DNA of 32,135 nucleotides from Aminidesulfovibrio sp040307135. GTDB lineage: Bacteria > Desulfobacterota > Desulfovibrionia > Desulfovibrionales > Desulfovibrionaceae. Below are positions 15,290-21,411 of the stretch, piece after piece; the first letter of the stretch is position 1, and each line of letters opens with the position of its first letter. The notes below the pieces were generated by a model. The model did no database searches, had not been told where the DNA came from, and saw only the letters and a program-made list of their open reading frames with translations. The stretch spans positions 1 through 32,135 of the forward strand of contig JAWRKD010000031.1 of the NCBI GenBank assembly GCA_040307135.1, written 5' to 3'. A program made the translations under genes and the position numbers.

Positions 15290-15338
15290 GGCGTTTCCTT
15301 TGGCAAAGAGTGTTTCTGGATATTCCCCGCGTTGCGGG

Positions 15339-15360
15339 CGGCCCCGGCGTCCCGGGGCCG
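15339..15360 (-). other. GC-rich hairpin between ilvN and ilvC
   Basis: A perfect 9-bp stem (15339-15347 with 15352-15360) with a 4-base loop lies in the 121-base gap between ilvN and ilvC. No T tract follows on the minus strand, so it is not a standard terminator. It could stabilise or partly uncouple the ilvC message. Confidence 0.4.
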
Positions 15361-15410
15361 AAAAGGGGCGGAGGGACGCCGAGGTCCCCCCGCTCCGTCG
15401 AAGGCGTGCC

Positions 15411-15899
15411 TCAGCTGGAAAGTTGCATGGCGCGGCGTAGGGATACCGTGCCGGAACGGGCGATCTCCTTGATGCCGAACCGCTGGAGCAGGCTGATGAT
15501 GGCCGTGATCTTCTCCTGGTCGCCGGTGATCTCGATGGTCAGCTCATCCACGCTCACGTCCACCACCTTGCAGCGGAAGATGTCCACGATGCGCAGGATT
15601 TCCGCACGCTTGGAATCCTCGGCGCTGACCTTGACGAGGACCATCTCGCGCTGCACGGCCTTAAGCGTGGTCAGGTCAACCACCTTGATGACCGTGACCA
15701 GCTTGCGCAACTGCTTGATGATCTGCTCGATGATGAGTTCGTCGCCCTCGGTGGTGATGGTCATGAGCGAGACGCCCGGGTCCAGGGTCGGCCCCACGTT
15801 GAGCGACTCGATGTTGAAGCCCCGGCCGCTGAACAGGCCCGCCACGCGGGAGAGCACCCCAGGCTCGTTCTCCACGATCACGGAAAGGATGTGGCGCAT
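15411..15899 (-). CDS. ilvN: Acetolactate synthase small (regulatory) subunit (IlvN/IlvH)
   Basis: A 162-residue regulatory subunit of acetohydroxyacid synthase, conferring feedback inhibition by branched-chain amino acids. The N-terminal ACT domain starts at once with V-E-N-E-P-G-V-L-S-R-V-A-G-L-F and continues to about residue 75. The second small-subunit domain follows and ends near 160. Length is typical. It starts 12 bases after the ilvB stop, so the two subunits are made together. Confidence 0.97.
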   Translation of the reverse strand: MRHILSVIVENEPGVLSRVAGLFSGRGFNIESLNVGPTLDPGVSLMTITTEGDELIIEQIIKQLRKLVTVIKVVDLTTLKAVQREMVLVKVSAEDSKRAEILRIVDIFRCKVVDVSVDELTIEITGDQEKITAIISLLQRFGIKEIARSGTVSLRRAMQLSS

Positions 15900-15911
15900 G
15901 TCCCCGACCTC

Positions 15912-17603
15912 CTACACCAAGAGCATTTCGGTCAGCGACGCGCCGGCCGGGACCATGGGATAGACGTTGGCCTCGCGCTCCACGCGCACGTCCACGATGA
16001 CCGTCTTCTTGAGCTTGAAGGCCTTCTTCAGCACCGGGACCACGTCCTTCTTCTCGGTGATGCGGAAGCCCGCCGCGCCGTAGGCCTCGGCCAGCTTCAC
16101 GAAGTCCGGCTGGGCCTCCATGCAGGTCTCGCAGTAGTTCTTCTGGTAGAAGAGCTCCTGCCACTGCCGGACCATGCCCAGGTAGCCGTTGTTCAGGATC
16201 ACGATCTTCACGGGCAGGTTGTGGCACACGGCCGTGGCCAGCTCCTGGATGTTCATCTGGATGGAGCCGTCGCCCGCGATGTCGATGACGAGCGCGTCCG
16301 GGAAGGCCATCTGCGCGCCGATGGCGGCCGGGAAGCCGTAGCCCATGGTGCCCAGGCCGCCCGAGGAAAGGAATTTGTTCGGCGCGGTGATCTTGAGGAA
16401 CTGGGCCGCCCACATCTGGTTCTGGCCCACCTCGGTGGCCACGATGGCCTTGCCGCGAGTGAGCTGGTCGATGACCTCCACCACGTACTGCGGGCTGATG
16501 CCCGCGCCGCTCTCCTTGTAGGTGAGCGGGTGCTCCTTGGTCCAGGCCTTGAGCTGCTTGAGCCAGCCCTTGTGCTTGACCGCCCAGTCCTGCTCCAGGG
16601 CCGCGGGCTCCAGCTCCTTCTTGAGCGCGGCCAGGGCCTGCTTGCAGTCGGCCACCAGGGGCACCTGCACGGACACGTTCTTCTGGATGGAGGTGGGATC
16701 GATGTCGATGTGGACCAGGGTGGCGTTGGCCGCGAAGGCGCTGACCTTGCCGGTGACGCGGTCGTCGAAGCGCGCGCCCACGGCCAGGATCAGGTCGGCG
16801 TTGTTCACGGCCATGTTGGCGGTAAACGTGCCGTGCATGCCGAGCATGCCGAGCCAGAGCGGGTCGTCGCCCGGGAAGGCCCCCAGGCCCATGAGCGTGG
16901 AGGTCACCGGGATGGACAGCTGGCGCGCCAGCCAGGTGAGTTCGCCGTGGCTCTTGGAGCTGATGACGCCGCCGCCGGAGTAGATGAGCGGCCGCTCGGC
17001 CTTCTTGATGAGCTGGGCCACCTTGCGCACCTGGCCCAGGTGCGGCTTGTAGGTGGGGTTGTAGCTGCGCATGGACACGTCTTCCGGATAGTTGAAGGCG
17101 GTCTTGGCCTGCATCACGTCCTTGGGCAGGTCCACGAGCACCGGGCCGGGCCGCCCCGAACGGGCCAGGTAGAAGGCCTGGCGCAGGACGTGCGCCAGGT
17201 CGCGCACGTCCTTCACCAGGTAGTTGTGCTTGGTGCAGGGCCGGGTGATGCCCACGATGTCCACTTCCTGGAAGGCGTCGTTGCCGATGAGCTTCGTGGG
17301 CACCTGGCCGGTGAGGATGACCACCGGAATGGAGTCCATGTAGGCGGTGGCGATGCCGGTGACCGTATTGGTGGCGCCGGGGCCGGAGGTGACCAGGCAC
17401 ACGCCCACCCGGCCCGAGGCCCGGGCGTATCCGTCGGCGGCGTGGATGGCGCCCTGCTCGTGACGGACGAGAATGTGCTTGATGGGCGAGTTGGGCAGTT
17501 CGTGATAGATGTCGATCACGGCTCCGCCCGGGAAGCCGAACACGACTTCCACGCCCTCGCGTTTCAGACACTCCAGCAGTATCTGGGCCCCGGTCATCTC
17601 CAT
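15912..17603 (-). CDS. ilvB: Acetolactate synthase large (catalytic) subunit (IlvB)
   Basis: The thiamine-diphosphate-dependent enzyme joining two pyruvates, or pyruvate and 2-oxobutyrate, in the first shared step of branched-chain amino acid synthesis. About 563 residues. The N-terminal F-G-F-P-G-G-A-V-I-D and H-E-Q-G-A-I-H-A-A-D-G-Y motif hold the catalytic Glu, and the C-terminal G-D-G-S ... N-N-G-Y motif binds ThDP and Mg2+. A GTG at 17612 overlaps the upstream stop, but the GGAGG at 17614-17618 is only one base from it. The ATG at 17603 has 10-base spacing and a family-like M-E-M-T-G-A-Q start, so it is preferred. It depends on ThDP, which the ThiL encoded nearby helps make. Confidence 0.97.
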   Translation of the reverse strand: MEMTGAQILLECLKREGVEVVFGFPGGAVIDIYHELPNSPIKHILVRHEQGAIHAADGYARASGRVGVCLVTSGPGATNTVTGIATAYMDSIPVVILTGQVPTKLIGNDAFQEVDIVGITRPCTKHNYLVKDVRDLAHVLRQAFYLARSGRPGPVLVDLPKDVMQAKTAFNYPEDVSMRSYNPTYKPHLGQVRKVAQLIKKAERPLIYSGGGVISSKSHGELTWLARQLSIPVTSTLMGLGAFPGDDPLWLGMLGMHGTFTANMAVNNADLILAVGARFDDRVTGKVSAFAANATLVHIDIDPTSIQKNVSVQVPLVADCKQALAALKKELEPAALEQDWAVKHKGWLKQLKAWTKEHPLTYKESGAGISPQYVVEVIDQLTRGKAIVATEVGQNQMWAAQFLKITAPNKFLSSGGLGTMGYGFPAAIGAQMAFPDALVIDIAGDGSIQMNIQELATAVCHNLPVKIVILNNGYLGMVRQWQELFYQKNYCETCMEAQPDFVKLAEAYGAAGFRITEKKDVVPVLKKAFKLKKTVIVDVRVEREANVYPMVPAGASLTEMLLV

Positions 17604-17608
17604 CGCGC

Positions 17609-17839
17609 TCACGCCTCCGGTTTACGATACTTGTCCAGCAGAAATTGCAGCTTGGTCTTGCCGGCGAGCTTCTTCTTCTTGAGCGCCTTGACCTCCTGCA
17701 TCTGGGTCGGGCTCAGGTAGGGCTTGCTCTCCAGCTTCTCCAGCAGCGTTTCATATTCCTGGTGCTGCTCGTACAGGTCGCGTAGCTCGCTGTCCTGGGC
17801 CTCGTACTGCTTGATGAGTTCCAGATCACGGGCTTCCAT
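17609..17839 (-). CDS. DUF465/YdcH-like small helical protein
   Basis: A 76-residue charged, helical protein of the DUF465 (YdcH) family, whose role is not known. The pattern Y-E-T-L-L-E-K-L-E-S-K-P-Y-L-S-P and the Lys-rich L-K-K-K-K-L-A-G-K-T-K ending in a Y-R motif are typical. It likely forms a helical hairpin. It precedes ilvB closely, and the ATG follows an AAGGAGA site. Confidence 0.88.
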   Translation of the reverse strand: MEARDLELIKQYEAQDSELRDLYEQHQEYETLLEKLESKPYLSPTQMQEVKALKKKKLAGKTKLQFLLDKYRKPEA

Positions 17840-17860
17840 GCTGTCTCCTTTCGTTGCTGT

Positions 17861-18169
17861 TCATTCCTCCGCCGCGGACACCAGGTCCCACCGCGGTTCG
17901 GTCCGTGAAGCCACGAGCAGGATCTTCTTCCTGCCCGATTGGCCGGTCTCCAGCTGGATCTGGCTCTTCTTGAGCTCCAGCCTGCCGGCGATGAAGTCGA
18001 TGAGCGCCCTGTTGGCCTTGCCGTCCACGGCCGGGGCTCCCAGGCGGACCTTCAGCGCCCCCTGGTAGATTCCGGCCAGGCCGTCGGCCTTGGCTCCGGG
18101 CTGGACCCAGACGGAAAGCCGCCAGCGGCCCTCCCCTGCGGCCCGCACAAAGCCGGGCAATGTGGACAA
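17861..18169 (-). CDS. DUF167 (YggU-like) protein
   Basis: A 102-residue YggU/DUF167 protein of unknown function. The hallmark V-Q-P-G-A-K, followed by L-K-V-R-L-G-A-P-A-V-D-G-K-A-N-R-A-L and the G-x-x-x-R-x-K segment, is complete. The start appears to be TTG at 18167-18169 behind a G-rich ribosome site (AAGGGGGG). A YggT-DivIVA-YggU neighbourhood is also common in other bacteria, where these genes sit near division genes. Confidence 0.9.
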   Translation of the reverse strand: MSTLPGFVRAAGEGRWRLSVWVQPGAKADGLAGIYQGALKVRLGAPAVDGKANRALIDFIAGRLELKKSQIQLETGQSGRKKILLVASRTEPRWDLVSAAEE

Positions 18170-18178
18170 CGTCCCCCC

Positions 18179-18682
18179 TTATTCCGCTTTCTTCAAAAAC
18201 GTGACCTTGGCCTCCAGCTCCTCGCGGCGCTCGCGCTCGGGCAGCCCGGCCTCCAGGAGGCGCAGATGGCTCTCCAGCAGGGCCTTGAGCTGGACCTCGA
18301 ACTGGGCCCGCTGGCGCTTGAGCCCCTCCACCTCCTCGTGGAGCTGGGTGAGCCGGGCGTAGCCCTGCTGGATCATGGCCTCGGCCTTGGTGCGGGCCTC
18401 GCTCAGGACGAGGGCGGCCTCGCGGTCGGCCTGGGCCTTCAGGTCGTCCACCATTTTCTGGGTGCTCATGAGCGTGTCGCGCAGGGTCTCGTCGCGCTGG
18501 CGGTACTCCTCCAGGGAGGTCTCCAGGCGCTTGAGCTTGCGCAGGGCCTCCTTGCGGGCGTCCACCACCTGGCCCAGGGCCTCGGCGGCCTCCTGGAGGA
18601 ACTGGTCCACCTCCAGGCGGGAATACCCGAACAGGGAGCGGGAAAACTTCCGGTTCAACAGGTCGATCTTGGAGACGGACAT
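18179..18682 (-). CDS. divIVA: DivIVA-domain protein
   Basis: A 167-residue DivIVA-type coiled-coil protein. The N-terminal lipid-binding domain is clear (I-D-L-L-N-R-K-F, then L-F-G-Y-S-R-L-E-V-D-Q-F-L-Q-E). A long charged coiled coil covers about 35-155. DivIVA proteins sense membrane curvature and organise poles or division sites; they are best known in Gram-positive bacteria but also occur in deltaproteobacteria. It starts one base after the yggT stop, with a GGGG-type ribosome site, and its stop lies 9 bases before the DUF167 gene. Confidence 0.9.
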   Translation of the reverse strand: MSVSKIDLLNRKFSRSLFGYSRLEVDQFLQEAAEALGQVVDARKEALRKLKRLETSLEEYRQRDETLRDTLMSTQKMVDDLKAQADREAALVLSEARTKAEAMIQQGYARLTQLHEEVEGLKRQRAQFEVQLKALLESHLRLLEAGLPERERREELEAKVTFLKKAE

Positions 18683-18683
18683 C

Positions 18684-18992
18684 TCAGCCCCCAGCTACGT
18701 TCATGGCCAGGCGCGCAAGCACGCGGCTCAGGACGGAGTCCAGCAGCTGCACGCCGATGATCACCACGATGGGCGAGAGGTCGAAGCCCCCCAGCACCAC
18801 GAAGGGCAGCTTGCTGCGGATCCAGTAGAACACCGGCTCGGTCAGGTTGCGCAGGAAGCGGACGATGGGATTGTACGGGTCCGGATTGACCCAGGAAAGC
18901 AGCGCCGAGATGATGACCACCCACATGTACGCGGTGAGGACCATGTGCAGGATGCCGGCCACACCCACAAGGATGTCGAACAGATAGCCCAT
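18684..18992 (-). CDS. yggT: YggT family membrane protein
   Basis: A 102-residue membrane protein with two hydrophobic segments (about 4-32 and 70-95). Between them lies the family core: N-P-D-P-Y-N-P-I-V-R, L-T-E-P, and G-G-F-D-L-S-P-I-V-V. YggT proteins have been linked to envelope and division-site functions and to osmotic stress. An upstream extension to 19055 is open but lacks family sequence, so the ATG at 18992 is used. Its 3' end abuts divIVA, a pairing seen widely. Confidence 0.9.
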   Translation of the reverse strand: MGYLFDILVGVAGILHMVLTAYMWVVIISALLSWVNPDPYNPIVRFLRNLTEPVFYWIRSKLPFVVLGGFDLSPIVVIIGVQLLDSVLSRVLARLAMNVAGG

Positions 18993-19040
18993 TGTCTTGT
19001 CAGAACTCCCGGCCGCTCGGGGCGGCTCCCGCGTGATGAC

Positions 19041-19051
19041 GCCAAATTGGC
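19041..19051. promoter_or_regulatory. 11-bp palindrome upstream of yggT
   Basis: GCCAA-A-TTGGC is a perfect short palindrome in the 69-base gap between the HAD gene and yggT, the longest gap in this gene train before ilvC. It might be an operator for an internal promoter, but no good -10/-35 pair is visible beside it. Confidence 0.25.
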
Positions 19052-19061
19052 ACACTGACCC

Positions 19062-19754
19062 TCAAGAATCAAGCCCTACGTCTTCGCCGGGAGCGGGGTA
19101 AGCCCGGCGCAGACAGCGCAGGAGCGTGAAGTAGTCCGGAATGCAGGCCTCGGCCGCAAGTTGCGGGTCGCGGTAGGACCAGAAGCGCACGCCCGCGGAT
19201 TGGGCGGTCCTCTCGTCCACCACGGAATCGCCGATGAACACGGCCTGCTCCCGCGGGCAGCCCCAATCGGAGAGGATGCGGTACACCCCGTCCGGCGCGG
19301 GCTTGGGCCGGGACGCGGTGAGCGCCGTGACCACGGGCCGGAAAAAGCCGGTGAGCCCGGTGTGTTCCAGGATCATGTCCATGGTGTCGGCGCGGCTCGT
19401 GTTCACGGCCAGAAGAAAGCCCCGGGCCCGCATCCAGGTGAGCAGGCGGCGCACCCCCGGCTCCAGCCGCACGTGGGGCATGACCATGCGGTAATCGAAC
19501 TCCCGGCGCAGGAGCATGGCCTCGTCGTAGCGTTCCGGCGGCAGGATGCGCCGGAAGGAGTCGAAGGTGTTGTGGATGTGGGTGTAGCGCTCCTCTTCCG
19601 GGGTCATGGGCGGCAGGCCGAAACGGGAGCGGAACTGGTTGTAGTACCAGATGTTGGCGCCCAGGGAGTCGATGAGCACCCCGTCGCAGTCGAAGATGAA
19701 GCCGCGTGCCCCGGCCAGAAGCCAGGGCCGCATGAGGTCGTTGACCAGAACCAT
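19062..19754 (-). CDS. HAD-superfamily phosphatase, phosphoglycolate-phosphatase-like
   Basis: A 230-residue subfamily IA HAD hydrolase. Motif I F-D-C-D-G-V-L-I-D-S carries nucleophile D22 and acid/base D24, motif II is T119-S120, motif III has K151 in R-P-K-P-A-P-D-G, and motif IV is G-D-S-V-V-D (D176, D180). The cap is the helical insert at about 35-100. It should remove phosphate from a small metabolite, but the substrate is not evident. Annotated relatives are often called phosphoglycolate phosphatase. The gene lies 6 bases after the unknown 264-residue gene. The ribosome site is distant (GGAGG 11 bases upstream). Confidence 0.88.
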   Translation of the reverse strand: MVLVNDLMRPWLLAGARGFIFDCDGVLIDSLGANIWYYNQFRSRFGLPPMTPEEERYTHIHNTFDSFRRILPPERYDEAMLLRREFDYRMVMPHVRLEPGVRRLLTWMRARGFLLAVNTSRADTMDMILEHTGLTGFFRPVVTALTASRPKPAPDGVYRILSDWGCPREQAVFIGDSVVDERTAQSAGVRFWSYRDPQLAAEACIPDYFTLLRCLRRAYPAPGEDVGLDS

Positions 19755-19760
19755 GTCCGC

Positions 19761-20555
19761 TCAGGCCTCCGCCGGGAGCACGGCCACGGCCAGCTCGCGC
19801 AGCAGGGCCGGCCGGTCCGCCGGGGCCTTGCGCCGTCCCGAAAGCCGCCAGACCGGGGCGCGGAACACCCGGCTGCCCGCGGGCAGGTCCGGGAATCCTG
19901 CATCCCTGGCGGCCTGCGGGGATATTCCCGCCTCGCGCCAGCCCTCGGCCGGTCCGGTCTCGGCCGTGACCAGCACGGCCTCCGCAGGCAGCAGCGTGGC
20001 CGCGGCCTCCAGGAGCACGCCCCAGGAATACTCGGGGCGGCCCACCACGGGCGCGGCCAGCCCGGACACGGCGCGGTCCAGCTCCTCGCTTTCCAGGCCC
20101 TCGTCCGGCTCCACGCCCAGGCTCTCGCCGAAGCGCTGCCAGGAGGCGGCCAGGTTCTGCTCGATGCCCTCCATCTCCAGGAAACGCTCCTCGTAGAACC
20201 AGGCCAGGAGCAGGGCCAGCTGGGCCTGGGCCGGGGCCTGGTCAACGGAATCGTCCGCCGCCCCGCTCACCCGCCGCGCCAGCTCGGCCTTGATGTCCCA
20301 GGCGGTCTCGCGCTTCTCGGCCAGGGCCTCCTGCAGGCCGTAGGCCGCCAGGTCGCCGGGACCCTTGAACTGCTCGCCGAATTGGAGACTGTCGCGCACC
20401 AGGTTGCGGGCCGCGGCCGGGCCCAAGGGCAGACCCCGGGGCCGGAAGGCGTCCGGACCGGGCTCGTCCAGGTAGCCCGGGTCCAGCAGGCGCGTGCCGG
20501 GCGGCAGTCCCTGGGGCAGCAACGCGGCGTGCATGGCGGGAAAATACACGAACAT
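19761..20555 (-). CDS. Hypothetical protein
   Basis: A 264-residue soluble protein I do not recognise. It opens with M-F-V-Y-F-P-A-M and has a Pro/Gly/Leu-rich N-terminus (10-50), a central helical region with W-F-Y-E-E-R-F-L-E-M-E near 140, and Ala/Arg-rich C-terminal parts. There is no signal peptide, membrane segment or evident catalytic motif. It starts 3 bases after the Cys-rich gene and ends 6 bases before the HAD gene, so all three are probably translated together and may share a function. Confidence 0.7.
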   Translation of the reverse strand: MFVYFPAMHAALLPQGLPPGTRLLDPGYLDEPGPDAFRPRGLPLGPAAARNLVRDSLQFGEQFKGPGDLAAYGLQEALAEKRETAWDIKAELARRVSGAADDSVDQAPAQAQLALLLAWFYEERFLEMEGIEQNLAASWQRFGESLGVEPDEGLESEELDRAVSGLAAPVVGRPEYSWGVLLEAAATLLPAEAVLVTAETGPAEGWREAGISPQAARDAGFPDLPAGSRVFRAPVWRLSGRRKAPADRPALLRELAVAVLPAEA

Positions 20556-20558
20556 GGA

Positions 20559-20954
20559 CTACTCCTTGGCCGGGGATTCGGCCGGTTCCGGGGGCCGGGC
20601 CGCAAAGCGCGGGCACTGGCCCTCGCAGAGCGGCAGGGCCAGGAGGCAGAGCCCTTCCTGGGCAAAGACGCAGCCCGGCAGGTCGTCATCCCGGGAAGAC
20701 TGGAACTCGGGACAGGCCGGCGCGGCCCCGGCCAGGCGCTCGAAGCGCCGCTGCCAGAGGCCGGAGGCCGCGGACTCCCCCAGCCCGAAGGCCTCGGCCT
20801 GGCGCAGAAAATCCTCGTAGGCCGCTTCCCAGTCCCGCAGCACGGCGCAGCGGAACCCTTGGTGATAGCCGGGATTGAGCCGCTCCTCATAGAGGCAGCG
20901 CCCGCGCTGGAAAAACGCGCAGGACGTTCCCGGCAGCCGCGTGACCAGACCCAT
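20559..20954 (-). CDS. Cys-rich hypothetical protein, possible metal or Fe-S binder
   Basis: A 131-residue protein of unknown function with eight Cys at 12, 20, 36, 81, 95, 103, 110 and 114. Striking blocks are C-A-F-F-Q-R-G-R-C-L-Y-E-E-R-L-N-P-G-Y-H near 12-31 and C-V-F-A-Q-E-G-L-C near 95-103. The two C-x7-C repeats with similar spacing (C12/C20 and C95/C103) suggest a duplicated zinc or iron-sulfur site. A strong AAGGAG site precedes the ATG. It is the first gene of the minus-strand train that continues with the unknown protein and the HAD phosphatase. Confidence 0.72.
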   Translation of the reverse strand: MGLVTRLPGTSCAFFQRGRCLYEERLNPGYHQGFRCAVLRDWEAAYEDFLRQAEAFGLGESAASGLWQRRFERLAGAAPACPEFQSSRDDDLPGCVFAQEGLCLLALPLCEGQCPRFAARPPEPAESPAKE

Positions 20955-20992
20955 TCTTCTCCTTGGCGGCCGGAAACCGGCCGGAAAGATCG

Positions 20993-21021
20993 TGTGTAAA
21001 ACCCCGCCAGCGGGATGTAAA
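20993..21021 (-). promoter_or_regulatory. Candidate promoter for the Cys-rich gene train
   Basis: On the minus strand, TTTACA (21016-21021, 5/6) and TACACA (20993-20998, 3/6) are 17 bases apart. The predicted start is near 20986, about 32 bases before the ATG. It is back to back with the tatA promoter, with 14 bases between the two -35 elements. Confidence 0.35.
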
Positions 21022-21035
21022 GGCCGGGCCGCGTA

Positions 21036-21064
21036 TTGACCTGCCAGGGAGCGGCGTGTATAGC
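21036..21064 (+). promoter_or_regulatory. Sigma70-type promoter for tatA
   Basis: TTGACC (21036-21041, 5/6) and TATAGC (21059-21064, 4/6) have the ideal 17-base spacing. Transcription should begin near 21071, leaving about 18 bases before the ATG, with a GGGAGG site at 21079-21084. Confidence 0.6.
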
Positions 21065-21088
21065 GCAGCTAACGTCCCGGGAGGCTCT

Positions 21089-21286
21089 ATGTTCGGAATC
21101 GGAATGTCGGAACTGCTCATCATCCTGCTCATCGTGGTGGTCATTTTCGGCGCCAAGCGCCTGCCGGAAATCGGCGGCGGCATCGGCAAGGCCATCAGGA
21201 ACTTCAAGAAGGCCACCAGCGAGCCCGAGGAGATCGACGTGACCCCGGGCAAGTCCGCGCCCAAGAAGGACGAGGACGAGAAGTAG
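21089..21286 (+). CDS. tatA: TatA/E, twin-arginine translocase pore subunit
   Basis: A 65-residue subunit that oligomerises to let folded twin-arginine proteins cross the inner membrane. One N-terminal membrane helix (about 6-19, E-L-L-I-I-L-L-I-V-V-V) leads through F-G-A-K-R-L-P-E-I-G into an amphipathic helix (28-42), followed by a charged, acidic/Lys tail. This order is diagnostic. The start is the ATG at 21089 after GGGAGG; a longer frame from 20963 runs through the promoter and is rejected. It stands alone between its own promoter and terminator, so TatB and TatC must lie elsewhere. Confidence 0.95.
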   Translation: MFGIGMSELLIILLIVVVIFGAKRLPEIGGGIGKAIRNFKKATSEPEEIDVTPGKSAPKKDEDEK

Positions 21287-21309
21287 CCTCCTGCGCAGGT
21301 TCGAGTCTC

Positions 21310-21339
21310 AGCCCGGGACCGCGGTCCCGGGCTTTTTTT
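21310..21339 (+). terminator. Rho-independent terminator after tatA
   Basis: An 11-bp perfect stem (21310-21320 with 21323-21333) with a minimal loop runs directly into seven T (21333-21339). It lies 23 bases after the tatA stop and is a strong, one-directional terminator. Confidence 0.93.
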
Positions 21340-21411
21340 CGTCCCTGGCCTCCAGCCGGTTGCCCCTGCTCCCCTTTTCAGGATAACATAGCGGAAACAT
21401 CGAGGAAACCC

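Noticed and set aside
17604..17612. GTG at 17612 as the ilvB start
   Set aside because: It overlaps the previous stop, but the GGAGG is only one base away. The ATG at 17603 has usable spacing.
15891..17720. 609-codon plus-strand frame opposite ilvB
   Set aside because: Antisense shadow of a certain gene with low-complexity His/Val/Asp composition.
15900..18000. Leader peptide attenuator for the ilv genes
   Set aside because: Upstream of ilvB there is coding sequence (DUF465) with no run of Leu, Val or Ile codons before a terminator.
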